Made by a program: the position numbers and the translations under genes
DNA from: UBA6059 sp964351595
Lineage (GTDB): Bacteria; Bacteroidota; Bacteroidia; Cytophagales; Cyclobacteriaceae
Direction of reading: 5' to 3'
NCBI GenBank assembly: GCA_964351595.1
Contig: CAYGOT010000002.1
Location: forward strand, 62,001 to 126,000
DNA length: 64,000 bases
Notes under the pieces: model-generated
Told to the model about the DNA's origin: nothing
The model's input: only the letters and a program-made list of their open reading frames with translations
Databases searched by the model: none
In this document: positions 18,071 through 26,912 of the stretch, one piece after another
How the letters are laid out: every line of letters begins with the position of its first letter
Numbering within the stretch: position 1 is the first letter of the stretch

Positions 18071-19417
18071 ATGCGCAGCTTTTTCCTCTCCCTACTTCTC
18101 TCATTTTCCACTCTCTCACTATCCGCCCAGTCCATCAAAGCGCTCGTAGGAGGCACATTGATCGACGGACATGGTGGTACCCCGATCCAAAACAGTGTCG
18201 TGCTCATCGAGAATGAGAGGATCATCGCGGTAGGCACCATGAGCGAGGTGGCTATTCCGGAAAATGCGGAGATCATCTCGACCGAAGGCATGAGTGTACT
18301 TCCTGGTCTATGGGAGAGTCATGCCCACCTCCAGCTCAACGGACATGGCGTCTACACCCATTGGCGCCCCACCTACCGGAAAATTTTTGGTTCTGTGATT
18401 ATGCCCTCGTCTGCACATCAGCTATTGATGGCCGGGGTAACGAGTGCGAGAGATCTTGGCGGCCCCTTAGAGGAATCTATCGATGTACGTGATCGCATCA
18501 ATCGTGGCGAGATACCGGGTCCAACACTCTATGTCTCTGGCCCCTTCATACAAAAAGCACCCTATGAGGGTACTGAATTTTATCGATGGGGAGTCAATGG
18601 TGCAGATGACGCACGGGCAAAAGTGAGAAAACTAGCTAAGGCCGGCGTAGACGTCATCAAATACATCGACCAGGATCTGATGACCATGGAAGAAGCAGAA
18701 GCCGTCGTGGATGAGGCGCACAAGCAGGGGCTGCCTGTGGTCGCTCACTCTCATCGTCCGGAGGAGATCAGAAGAGGGCTTAAGTTTGGGATCGACAACT
18801 TCGAGCACACGGGACTGGCCAATGCTCCGGAGTACCCGGAGGAGATCATGGACATGATCAAAGAGCGAACAGGCTCAGGTAAGAAACTATTCTGGACACC
18901 CACGATCGAAGGTCTGTACAACTACGAATATGTTCGTGACAATCCGGAGAAACTCGACAATGACAGCTGGCATCTTGGGCTTCCTGATTCTATTATTTCC
19001 GACATTAGAGCGTCGCTCAGATACCCCGGCAGGCTCTCCTATTTTCAGATCACCCCTTACCGCCGACCCCATCTTGAGCGCAAGTTCAACCAGTTAGTGG
19101 AATCGGGAGTAGTATTGATGATCGGTACGGATAGCGGAATCCCAATGAAGTTTCATAGCCAGTCGACGTGGAATGAGCTGGATGTCTGGGTCAATGAATT
19201 CGGGTATGACCCCTTACTGGCGATCAAGTCGGCGACCTACTGGCCGTCAGTTATGATGGGGGTGGATAAGGACTATGGCACTATAGTAGAAGGTAAATTC
19301 GCCGATATCATTGCGGTAGATGGGGATGTGCTCAGGTATATCTCCTTGCTTCAGGACGTAGATCTTGTGATCAAGCATGGAAAAGTTGTAAAGCGTGATG
19401 GTCAACGAATCGAGTAG
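18071..19417 (+). CDS. Exported amidohydrolase (imidazolonepropionase-like)
   Basis: A metal-dependent hydrolase of 448 residues with signal peptide MRSFFLSLLLSFSTLSLSAQ. The amidohydrolase barrel is marked by SHAHL (the H-x-H metal pair), VIKYID (bridging Lys), VVAHSH, DNFEHTG and GTDSG (final metal Asp). The flanking beta-sandwich is seen at ALVGGTLIDGHGG and again at the C-terminus, YGTIVEGKFADIIAVDGD. The family includes periplasmic prolidase-like and amidase-like enzymes, so the substrate cannot be told. It is 19 bp downstream of the DUF3352-like gene and 42 bp upstream of the cyclase gene, which suggests one transcript. Confidence 0.9.
   Translation: MRSFFLSLLLSFSTLSLSAQSIKALVGGTLIDGHGGTPIQNSVVLIENERIIAVGTMSEVAIPENAEIISTEGMSVLPGLWESHAHLQLNGHGVYTHWRPTYRKIFGSVIMPSSAHQLLMAGVTSARDLGGPLEESIDVRDRINRGEIPGPTLYVSGPFIQKAPYEGTEFYRWGVNGADDARAKVRKLAKAGVDVIKYIDQDLMTMEEAEAVVDEAHKQGLPVVAHSHRPEEIRRGLKFGIDNFEHTGLANAPEYPEEIMDMIKERTGSGKKLFWTPTIEGLYNYEYVRDNPEKLDNDSWHLGLPDSIISDIRASLRYPGRLSYFQITPYRRPHLERKFNQLVESGVVLMIGTDSGIPMKFHSQSTWNELDVWVNEFGYDPLLAIKSATYWPSVMMGVDKDYGTIVEGKFADIIAVDGDVLRYISLLQDVDLVIKHGKVVKRDGQRIE
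18372..18381 (-). repeat. TTCCGGTAGG motif
   Basis: Exact copy on the minus strand; in the host gene it is read T-Y-R-K-I. Confidence 0.8.
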
Positions 19418-19459
19418 ATGTACGTTAGCTCAGTCAGGTTAACCTACTTTCATCAATTC

Positions 19460-20581
19460 ATGAAAAAATTTCTGCCTGAAGCTGTGTTCCTAATCGGTGG
19501 GTGGGTCATCGCCACCACCGGATTCAGCTTCATCATCCTAACGATGCTGCGGTACTATCAGGAAGCTGCCCTATCCAGCGACCTGACCTCAGAGCACAGC
19601 ATAGCCTGGTATATGACCTCTGATTATCAGTTGTTCGAAGGTTTACTATTCGGCTTTAGCTTTGGTTTAGTACACTTCTTTACCCACTGGTACACCGAGC
19701 GAGGCAATATTCAACGCCTCAGTTTTGGTCGGGTCATCTTGATTAAAAGTCTACTCTATCTGCTAGGACTGGGCGTGGTGGCTGTAGTGGTCTTTTCGGT
19801 GATCACATCCATGTCCTATTTCCCTAAGAATGCAATAAATGAGCTGCTTGAAAATGAGATGCCGAGAATGATGATTCTAGCCGGCACCCTGTTTATTCTT
19901 TTCTTCCTGATATTCTTCAACTTCCTTCTCGAGATCAACAAAAAATTTGGCCCCAAAAACCTCCTGAGGATTTTTTCCGGTAGGTATCACACGCCCATCG
20001 TCGAAGAGCGAATCTTCATGTTCATCGATCTCAAGTCCTCTACCTACTACGCTGAACAACTAGGCCACTTCAAATACAGTCAATTAATCCAGCTCTGTTT
20101 TAGACATCTCAATTCGGTGTTGGAAAGCTCTAATGGAGAGGTCTACCAATATGTCGGTGATGAAGCTGTGGTAACCTGGGATGCCAGATATCAGAAAAAC
20201 TTCCAGCATTGCATCGATTTTTTCTTTGCTTTCCAGGGTAAAATTGAAGCTGAGCGCTCCACCTATGAGTCTCGCTTCGGCCTGGTGCCGGAATTCAAAG
20301 CTGGGGTCAATTGCGGTAGCGTCACCGCTGCAGAAGTGGGTACACTCAAACGTGAGATTGCCTATCACGGGGATGTCATCAATACTGCGGCCCGCATCCA
20401 GGAGCAATGCAATGTCCTCAAAGAAAAGCTGTTGGTATCAGGGGACTTCTTATCAGAATTGGGCAATGGGCATACTTATCATTCTATTCCGCTAGGAGCT
20501 ACAGAACTCAAAGGCAAGTACCAGCCGGTGAAAATATTCGCGATCAAAGCACAGCCCGAAAAAGCGGAAGTGATGGCCTAA
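19460..20581 (+). CDS. Membrane class III adenylate cyclase (1)
   Basis: About 373 residues from the ATG at 19460 (the frame is open from 19418 but the extension has no support). Four transmembrane helices fill residues 8-160; the class III cyclase domain follows. The metal-binding Asp residues are in FMFIDLKSST and YQYVGDEAV. EFKAGVNCG carries the Lys, and GDVINTAARIQEQC the Asp, Asn and Arg residues used for adenine recognition and transition-state binding, so ATP is the likely substrate and cAMP the product. The last codons overlap the convergent MATE gene by 4 bp. A paralogue of the same length and layout lies at 62693-63769. The signal sensed by the membrane part is unknown. Confidence 0.88.
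   Translation: MKKFLPEAVFLIGGWVIATTGFSFIILTMLRYYQEAALSSDLTSEHSIAWYMTSDYQLFEGLLFGFSFGLVHFFTHWYTERGNIQRLSFGRVILIKSLLYLLGLGVVAVVVFSVITSMSYFPKNAINELLENEMPRMMILAGTLFILFFLIFFNFLLEINKKFGPKNLLRIFSGRYHTPIVEERIFMFIDLKSSTYYAEQLGHFKYSQLIQLCFRHLNSVLESSNGEVYQYVGDEAVVTWDARYQKNFQHCIDFFFAFQGKIEAERSTYESRFGLVPEFKAGVNCGSVTAAEVGTLKREIAYHGDVINTAARIQEQCNVLKEKLLVSGDFLSELGNGHTYHSIPLGATELKGKYQPVKIFAIKAQPEKAEVMA
19975..19984 (+). repeat. TTCCGGTAGG motif
   Basis: Exact copy; in the cyclase gene it is read F-S-G-R-Y, at the linker before the catalytic domain. Confidence 0.8.
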
Positions 20582-21987
20582 ACCACCACTTCCTTCCATT
20601 TGCCTTTTTGGAATATAATAATGGCTATAATCGCATGCAGCGAATGACAGCCCGCGATAGACACAAATACCCCTAACGGCCCTAACCCGAGACTAACCGC
20701 CAACAGATATGACAATGGTATCTGTATTAGCCAAAAGCAAACCACATTAATAACAGTGGGTGTTTTGGTATCACCGGCTCCATTAAATGCCTGGGAGACA
20801 ACCATACCATAGGCGAAAAACACATAGCCCAGGCAGATAACCTGCAGGGCCAGTACGCCGTGTCCGACTACTGCTTGTGTGGAAGTGAAGAGTAGCATAA
20901 TCGGCTCTGCACCAAGTATGAATATCAGGGAGATCAATCCCAGAAAAATCATATTGAACTTGGCCGTACGCCATACCGATGTTTCAGCCCTCTCTGGCTC
21001 CCTGGCACCAAGGTTTTGACCTACCAAAGTCGCTGCTGCATTGGCCATACCCCATGATGGGAGTATCCCAAAGATGATGACGCGCACTGCGATGGTATAG
21101 CCGGCGAGTACGTCACTACCAAACACCGACAGCACCCTTATAAGGAATATCCAGCTGGCCGACTCGATCAGGAACTGGCCCATGCCTCCTGCCGAGAGCT
21201 TCAGCATTGACTTCATTATGTTCCACTGCACCACGAAGTTCTTAGCGGTAAGCCGAACGATAGCCTGGTTACCGAATAGTCTGCTCAGCTGGTAGAGCAC
21301 GCCTACCGAGCGTCCAATAGTTGTTGCGATAGCCGCTCCCTCCACACCATAGGCAGGCACGATCCAAAAACCAAATATGAATATCGGATCAAGAACAAGG
21401 TTGAGGCCGTTGGCGATCCATAGCGATCGCATCGCAATCGACGCATCACCTGCTCCTCGAAAGATCGCATTGATCAAAAAGAGCATCATGATACTCATGT
21501 TGCCACCGATAAGGATAGCAGTATATCGCCAGCCCTCCTCAATCAGCGCCGGTTCGGCACCCATTAGCGCTAGCATGTCCTTGGCATATACGATACCCAC
21601 TACACCGATCAGCAGGGATACAACTACTCCCACGATCATCGCCTGAAAGGCCACCGTCCCGGCGGCTTCTGTGTTCTTCTCTCCCACTCGCCTGGCGACC
21701 ATAGCGGTCACAGCCATACTCAAGCCGATGGATACTGAGTAGACCAACGTGATCATCGACTCAGTGAGGCCTACAGTCGCCACCGCATTGGTGCCTACCT
21801 GACTCACATAGAAAACATCGACTACCGCGAATAGGGACTCCATCACCATCTCCAAAATCATGGGAATGGAGAGCATAAAGATGGCTTTGTTAATACTGCC
21901 GGTGGTAAACTCCTTTTCAGTGCCTTGCACTGATATGATGAAGAGCTTATAAAGCTTGCGTAAGCTCGCTATTGAAAAATTTGTCAT
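20578..21987 (-). CDS. MATE family efflux transporter
   Basis: An inner-membrane drug/cation antiporter of 469 residues with twelve predicted helices in two six-helix halves. The first half opens with SIPMILEMVMESLFAVVDVF and YVSQVGTNAVATVGL; VGEKN and ATTIGRSVGVLYQL are typical MATE loops. The second half repeats the pattern from MLKLSAGGMGQFLIES, with FNGAGDTKTPT near the end. It belongs with the NorM/DinF-like group. Substrate and coupling ion cannot be read from sequence. Its stop overlaps the cyclase stop by 4 bp on the other strand. A perfect 9-bp inverted repeat lies 44 bp upstream of the start. Confidence 0.92.
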   Translation of the reverse strand: MTNFSIASLRKLYKLFIISVQGTEKEFTTGSINKAIFMLSIPMILEMVMESLFAVVDVFYVSQVGTNAVATVGLTESMITLVYSVSIGLSMAVTAMVARRVGEKNTEAAGTVAFQAMIVGVVVSLLIGVVGIVYAKDMLALMGAEPALIEEGWRYTAILIGGNMSIMMLFLINAIFRGAGDASIAMRSLWIANGLNLVLDPIFIFGFWIVPAYGVEGAAIATTIGRSVGVLYQLSRLFGNQAIVRLTAKNFVVQWNIMKSMLKLSAGGMGQFLIESASWIFLIRVLSVFGSDVLAGYTIAVRVIIFGILPSWGMANAAATLVGQNLGAREPERAETSVWRTAKFNMIFLGLISLIFILGAEPIMLLFTSTQAVVGHGVLALQVICLGYVFFAYGMVVSQAFNGAGDTKTPTVINVVCFWLIQIPLSYLLAVSLGLGPLGVFVSIAGCHSLHAIIAIIIFQKGKWKEVVV

Positions 21988-22030
21988 ATGAAGATTTGAT
22001 ACCTGAAAAAATGGAAATGAGAACTGCTCG

Positions 22031-22051
22031 ACTATCCCTGGGAGGGATAGT
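22031..22051. promoter_or_regulatory. Perfect 9-bp inverted repeat, 3-nt loop
   Basis: ACTATCCCT and AGGGATAGT flank GGG, 44-64 bp ahead of the MATE start and 87 bp past the EF-hand gene's stop. No T-run follows on either strand, so an operator or leader hairpin is more likely than a terminator. Confidence 0.4.
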
Positions 22052-22137
22052 TACACCTGATTAAAGTCAGGAATCGATTCAAGCGCAGGCATCTTCATAA
22101 TAATGCGAATTTGATCCTTTTCTGTTTAACGAGCAAA

Positions 22138-22692
22138 TTACTTTGACCAAAAGCCAAACAGCCAATTGCCACGATCATCTGGATTGTCACTTGTGAAGAA
22201 TTGATTGATGGCCTCCAGTAATTCATCTCGGCTGATGAAGCCATCATTGTTGAGGTCCAGTCGCTGAAAGCTTTTGGCTGAATAGCGCACCTCGATGTGG
22301 TAAGCCACAAAGAAGTCGACGTACTCCATCATCGAGATGAGTTCGTCTTTGTCAGTATCAAAAAGAGAAATGATATCGAATGTCCATTGCTTCACGGAAT
22401 TGGACGCTGTACTGTTTACCAATCCTTGATCTGCAAAGGTCAGCCATTGCTCCAGAGTGACCTGATGGGAATCTGTACCAATGCTTGAATGAATGGCAAT
22501 CCATTGCTTTTTGAAAACGTCCAGAACTGCGTCGAACTCATCAGCGTCAAAGTCTAAGCCCAAGAGTATTGCCAGGTTTTCTCCAACCCCGACAAAGTCA
22601 TCTTCTTCAAGAAGGCCATTGGAGTCAAAGTCAAGAACATTAAAGTAATGGGTAAGTTTTTGGGTCTGTAGGTCTGATAGCATGGTGGACAC
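22138..22692 (-). CDS. EF-hand calcium-binding protein
   Basis: A cytosolic protein of 184 residues with no signal peptide. Three canonical-looking EF loops are visible: DFDSNGLLEEDDF near residue 22, DTDKDELISMMEY near 112 and DLNNDGFISRDEL near 146; a degenerate one may sit near residue 75. The layout matches calerythrin and the sarcoplasmic-type EF-hand proteins known mainly from actinomycetes. It most likely buffers or senses calcium. The start could be Met1 or Met4. The gene stands alone between the MATE transporter and the M3 peptidase, both on the same strand but well separated. Confidence 0.88.
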   Translation of the reverse strand: MSTMLSDLQTQKLTHYFNVLDFDSNGLLEEDDFVGVGENLAILLGLDFDADEFDAVLDVFKKQWIAIHSSIGTDSHQVTLEQWLTFADQGLVNSTASNSVKQWTFDIISLFDTDKDELISMMEYVDFFVAYHIEVRYSAKSFQRLDLNNDGFISRDELLEAINQFFTSDNPDDRGNWLFGFWSK

Positions 22693-22780
22693 TTTCAGCG
22701 CAATTACTAAAAATGATCAATAGCAGTCAAGTGCAAAAAGATCAGATATTAATAGCAACGTCAAATGTAAGGTTTGGGAA

Positions 22781-22814
22781 AAAAAGAAGTCGGACGACTT
22801 GCGTCATCCGACCA
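22781..22814 (-). terminator. Rho-independent terminator (minus strand)
   Basis: Read on the minus strand, GTCGGATGAC and GTCGTCCGAC pair with one mismatch around a 4-nt loop and are followed by TTCTTTTTTT. It lies 206 bp beyond the M3 peptidase stop and probably ends that transcript. Confidence 0.65.
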
Positions 22815-22875
22815 ACCAGCTAATAGAGATAAAAAGACCTAAGTCTCGTTGTAAAGTTGGCCCGTCTGCATCAAA

Positions 22876-22905
22876 CAAAAAATACCTAGAAATGAGTATT
22901 TTTTG
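22876..22905. terminator. A/T-rich hairpin, possible weak bidirectional terminator
   Basis: CAAAAAATAC pairs with GTATTTTTTG around a 10-nt loop. It lies between the M3 peptidase stop and the stronger hairpin at 22781-22814. The rest of 22815-23019 shows no gene. Confidence 0.35.
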
Positions 22906-23019
22906 CTCGAGAAGTCAAAAAAGTGAACGTATTCGAACACATTTTCGCCGATTTGATAATTATCAGTTGATAATCAGAAGTTATCAAACTTCTACTCGCA
23001 GGAAAAGGCGCGTCCCGGA

Positions 23020-25059
23020 CTACTTCAAACCACTCCTCTCGAGCAGGGCTTCTATGGATGGTTCCTTCCCTCTAAACCTTTTGTACAGTTCCATCGGATG
23101 CTCACTGCCACCCTTGGACAGGATATTATTTCTAAAGCTTTGGGCTACCTCTTTATTGAAAATGCCCTTCTCTTTAAAGTAAGCAAATGCATCAGCATCC
23201 AGCACCTCAGCCCATTTGTAACTGTAGTACCCGGCTCCATAGCCTCCTGCAAATATGTGGGAGAACTGAGTACTCATGCAGGCCTCCGCAACAGGTGGAA
23301 ACAGGTCAGTTTGATTAAAGGCTTCCTGCTCAAATTTCTGCACGTCCTTGACTTCCTCCGGGCTATCCACTGTATGCCATTTCATATCGAGCATGCCAAA
23401 GCTGAGTTGCCGCATGGTCTGATAAGCTTGATGATACTTTGATGCACTCTTCATATTGTCAATCAACTCCTGAGGGATTGGCTCGCCGGTCTCATAGTGC
23501 TCTGCAAACAGGTCCAGGCATTCTTTCTCTAGTAGCCAATTCTCCAGTATCTGAGAAGGTAGCTCGACAAAATCCCAATAGACGTTCGTACCAGCGATGC
23601 TGCTATAGCTGCCTTCCGCCAATATGGAGTGTAGTGCATGACCAAACTCATGAAATAATGTATTGACTTCATCAAACGTCAGTAAGGAAGGAGTCTCCCC
23701 GGATGGTGGCGTAAAATTGCATACGATAGAAACAACAGGTCGTCTCTCATGCCCATCCGCCACCCGCTGCTCTCGGAAATTGGTCATCCAGGCTCCCCCT
23801 CGCTTTCCCGCTCTAGGGAAAAAGTCAGCGTAAAAAATCGCCATCAGTTTATTTGACTCATCGTAAACCTCATACACCTTCACATCTTCATGATAGACGG
23901 GTATATCAGCATTGAATTTGAAACTCAGCCCGTAGAGCTTTGCCGCTACCGCAAATACGCCGTTGATGCATTTGTCAAGTTGAAAATACGGCTTTAGCAG
24001 TTCATCACTGATGTTGAACTTTTTCTTCTTGAGCTTTTCAGAGTAGTAGGCCCAGTCCCACCGCTGTAGCTCAAAATCATCTCCCTTTTCGCGCATGAAG
24101 CTTTTGATTTCCTCTACCTCCTCTTTGGCTTTGCCCATAGACTTTACCATCAACTCTTCCTGTAATTCTTCGACACCCGCTACCGTCTTGGCCATTCGTT
24201 TTTCAAGGATATATGTGGCATAACTCTCATATCCGAGCAACTTTGCCATCTCTGACCTTAGCGAAATTATCTTCCTGATGTTATCCTGATTATCCAAATC
24301 GTCACCTTTGACGCATTTGCTCATATATGCCTTGAACAGTCTTTCCCTAAGCTCCCGGTTGTCGGCATGCTCCATGAATGGAATATAGCTGGGTGCCTGC
24401 AGCGTAAACATCCAACCCTTTTTCTTCTTGCTCTCGGCTAAGTGGGCAGCTGCATCTTTGGCATATTGGGGTAATCCCGCCAAATCTTTTTCATCCTCGA
24501 TGAGCAGTTCATACTTATTCGTTTCAGCCAGTACATTCTCACCAAATTTCAGTGTGAGCTCAGCCAGTTCAGTCGAAATTTCGCGATAGCGCTGCTTTGA
24601 CTTTGCATCAAGGTCTGCACCGCTGCGGACAAAGCCCTTGTAGGTCTTCTCCAACAAAGTGCGCTGCTCTGTGGTAAGGTCCAATTGGGCACTATCATCG
24701 TAAATGCTTTTCACCCTTGAGAAGAGGGCTTCATTTTGCATAATATCGTTCTGAAAGGCCGTGAGTTCAGGGCTTAGCTCCATCGCTATTTTTTGGATTT
24801 CGTCGCTGGTCTCCGCAGAGTTGAGGTTGAAAAGCACGCTTGTACTTAATCCAAGCTGGTCACCGGCAAGCTCCAACGCCTCAATGGTATTTTTGAAAGT
24901 AGGCGCAGTTTCGTTATTTGCGATAGCTTCTATTTCTAATTTCGCCTCGCCAATATTTTTCTTTATTCCGGGTACGTAATGTTCCGTCTTGATTTTGTCA
25001 AAAGGTGGTACTCCAAAAGGTGTATCGAATGGTATGGTAAGCGGATTGTTTTCAGTCAT
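23020..25059 (-). CDS. M3 family oligopeptidase (peptidyl-dipeptidase Dcp/oligopeptidase A type)
   Basis: A zinc metallopeptidase of 679 residues that cleaves short peptides, most likely in the cytoplasm as no signal peptide is seen. The catalytic motif is LFHEFGHALH near residue 470, followed by the downstream Glu in YWDFVELPSQILENW. FTPPSGETPSLLTFDEV before it and AGGYGAGYYSYKWAEVLDADAF after it are M3 landmarks with the substrate-binding His and Tyr. Length matches oligopeptidase A and Dcp. It is divergent from the MscS gene, and the 94-bp gap holds a -7 element for the latter. Which of the two subgroups it belongs to is not settled. Confidence 0.93.
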   Translation of the reverse strand: MTENNPLTIPFDTPFGVPPFDKIKTEHYVPGIKKNIGEAKLEIEAIANNETAPTFKNTIEALELAGDQLGLSTSVLFNLNSAETSDEIQKIAMELSPELTAFQNDIMQNEALFSRVKSIYDDSAQLDLTTEQRTLLEKTYKGFVRSGADLDAKSKQRYREISTELAELTLKFGENVLAETNKYELLIEDEKDLAGLPQYAKDAAAHLAESKKKKGWMFTLQAPSYIPFMEHADNRELRERLFKAYMSKCVKGDDLDNQDNIRKIISLRSEMAKLLGYESYATYILEKRMAKTVAGVEELQEELMVKSMGKAKEEVEEIKSFMREKGDDFELQRWDWAYYSEKLKKKKFNISDELLKPYFQLDKCINGVFAVAAKLYGLSFKFNADIPVYHEDVKVYEVYDESNKLMAIFYADFFPRAGKRGGAWMTNFREQRVADGHERRPVVSIVCNFTPPSGETPSLLTFDEVNTLFHEFGHALHSILAEGSYSSIAGTNVYWDFVELPSQILENWLLEKECLDLFAEHYETGEPIPQELIDNMKSASKYHQAYQTMRQLSFGMLDMKWHTVDSPEEVKDVQKFEQEAFNQTDLFPPVAEACMSTQFSHIFAGGYGAGYYSYKWAEVLDADAFAYFKEKGIFNKEVAQSFRNNILSKGGSEHPMELYKRFRGKEPSIEALLERSGLK

Positions 25060-25125
25060 ATTTTAATCATTTGGAGTTCAAAATTAGGCAGAATCATGGA
25101 AGCCCTTCGCCTGAAAAAATCATTT

Positions 25126-25133
25126 TATCTTTG
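25126..25133 (+). promoter_or_regulatory. Bacteroidota -7 promoter element
   Basis: TATCTTTG matches TAnnTTTG exactly, 20 bp ahead of the MscS start codon in a divergent gap. Confidence 0.5.
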
Positions 25134-25153
25134 CCTCTTAAAACCCATTGAAT

Positions 25154-26758
25154 ATGTACGCATTGAAGTATAAACTTCTACTTTTTTCTATCCTCTTTTC
25201 TACTAATCTATTTGGTCAGGCAGATGCTGAAAGTCCTCTGGACAACCCAAGGAGTGCTTTAACGATGTATTTCAATAACCTCCGAGATGATAATTTCAAA
25301 CCGGAAGTAGCGGCGCAAATTATGCGAGATGGTTTTGAGTCTGAAGAGTCCGCGGAGCAGTTGGCCATCGAACTGAAGCAAGTACTCGATGGAGAGGGCC
25401 ACTACATCTATTTGGACGAAGTGCCTGAGGATCCGCTTTACAGGGATTCGGTGACCAATAAGTATAGATACGTACTCGTACCTGAGTACCCAGACCTCTA
25501 CCTCAGTCTGTACAACGGCAAATGGGAGTTTGGGCAAAAGTCAATCGACGAGATTGAAGAACTGCACAAAAAAGTCTTCCGATTCGGCCTGGACAGGGTC
25601 ATAGAGTACTTCCCGAATGTTGGTACGCGTAAGATTATGGGCTTGCGCATATGGCAATATGTAGCAACCTTTTTTCTCATCTTTTTGAGTTTCATCATTC
25701 ACAAAATACTCACTGGAATTTTTCATCGTGGCATTATTAGAATACTAATAAAAACTGGTCGCGATAGTTTGGCTCAGAACTACGTAAAGCCGGTTGCCCG
25801 CCCTTTAAGTGTGTTCTGTGTGCTTTGGCTGATTGTGCTGTTTATACCCGTCCTGCAGTTGCCTGCGGATATTTCGCAGTACCTCATCATTGGTTTAAAG
25901 GCACTCACTCCTCTGTTTGGAACTATAGTCGTCTACCGCCTGGTCAACGTCCTCAGCTACTATCTGCACAAGGTCGCTTTGAAAACTGAGAGTACACTTG
26001 ATGATCAACTCGTACCCCTATTGAGAAAAGCCCTCAAGACTTTCGTAGTAATCGTTGGTGCGTTTGTCATCTTACAAAACCTCAACGTACCTATTCTTCC
26101 ATTGCTTACAGGTCTATCTATAGGTGGTCTGGCATTTGCACTGGCCGCACAGGATACCATTAAAAACTTCTTTGGTTCTTTGATGATATTCGTCGACAAG
26201 CCCTTTCAGATTGGCGACTGGGTAACCTCCGGAGATATAGATGGCAGTGTCGAAGAAGTGGGCTTCAGATCCACACGCGTGCGTACTTTTCGGAACTCTG
26301 TGGTCTATGTACCTAACGGAAAACTAGCCGACAGTACGATCGACAACCATGGCCTCAGACAATACAGAAGATTCTATACCCAAATAGCGTTGACCTATGA
26401 TACACCTCCACATCTTATTGAAACGTTTGTAGAGGGCCTTAGGAAAATAGTTGAGGAACATCCAGACACACGAAAGGACTACTACCATATCTACTTCAAT
26501 GATATGGCTTCTTTCTCGCTCAATGTGATGTTCTATATCTTCTTTGCGGTTCCGACCTGGCCGGAGGAGCTGAAAGCACGCCATGAAATACTGCTTGAGA
26601 TTATGAAACTGGCAGATAAGATTGGAATCAACTTTGCCTTCCCTACTCAGACACTGCACATGGAGAATTTCCCCGGACAGCCGAGTCTTTCACCGGGCTA
26701 TTCCGGTAGGGACGAAAGCAAAATGAAGCTTGAGGAGTTTTTTCATCCGCCCAAATAA
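25154..26758 (+). CDS. MscS family mechanosensitive channel
   Basis: A membrane protein of 534 residues from the ATG at 25154 (an in-frame TTG six bases earlier is less likely). A signal peptide ending near FGQ and a periplasmic domain of about 130 residues precede four or five helices. The pore-lining TM3 and start of the beta domain are at LSIGGLAFALAAQDTIKNFF and VDKPFQIGDWV, with VRTFRNSVVYVPNGKLADSTI typical of the MscS core. The periplasmic extension is longer than in E. coli MscS and resembles medium-size MscS homologues. It should relieve osmotic downshock. It stands alone, with its own promoter. Confidence 0.9.
   Translation: MYALKYKLLLFSILFSTNLFGQADAESPLDNPRSALTMYFNNLRDDNFKPEVAAQIMRDGFESEESAEQLAIELKQVLDGEGHYIYLDEVPEDPLYRDSVTNKYRYVLVPEYPDLYLSLYNGKWEFGQKSIDEIEELHKKVFRFGLDRVIEYFPNVGTRKIMGLRIWQYVATFFLIFLSFIIHKILTGIFHRGIIRILIKTGRDSLAQNYVKPVARPLSVFCVLWLIVLFIPVLQLPADISQYLIIGLKALTPLFGTIVVYRLVNVLSYYLHKVALKTESTLDDQLVPLLRKALKTFVVIVGAFVILQNLNVPILPLLTGLSIGGLAFALAAQDTIKNFFGSLMIFVDKPFQIGDWVTSGDIDGSVEEVGFRSTRVRTFRNSVVYVPNGKLADSTIDNHGLRQYRRFYTQIALTYDTPPHLIETFVEGLRKIVEEHPDTRKDYYHIYFNDMASFSLNVMFYIFFAVPTWPEELKARHEILLEIMKLADKIGINFAFPTQTLHMENFPGQPSLSPGYSGRDESKMKLEEFFHPPK
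26312..26321 (-). repeat. TTCCGTTAGG, variant of the TTCCGRTAGG motif
   Basis: Single copy of the T variant, minus strand; read P-N-G-K in the MscS gene. It may be chance. Confidence 0.35.
26701..26710 (+). repeat. TTCCGGTAGG motif
   Basis: Exact copy near the 3' end of the MscS gene, read Y-S-G-R-D. Confidence 0.8.
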
Positions 26759-26912
26759 TATCCTGAACGATAGTTCTTGAAATCGGTTAATTCGTAAAGG
26801 TGATCTGGTAGACTGAAATTCAGACAACTGATCATAATCGCCTGCGTATTTGTATAACTTCGGGCTCTTTTCTTTGTAAGATCGAAACGAGTAAACAATA
26901 AAATCCACTAAT

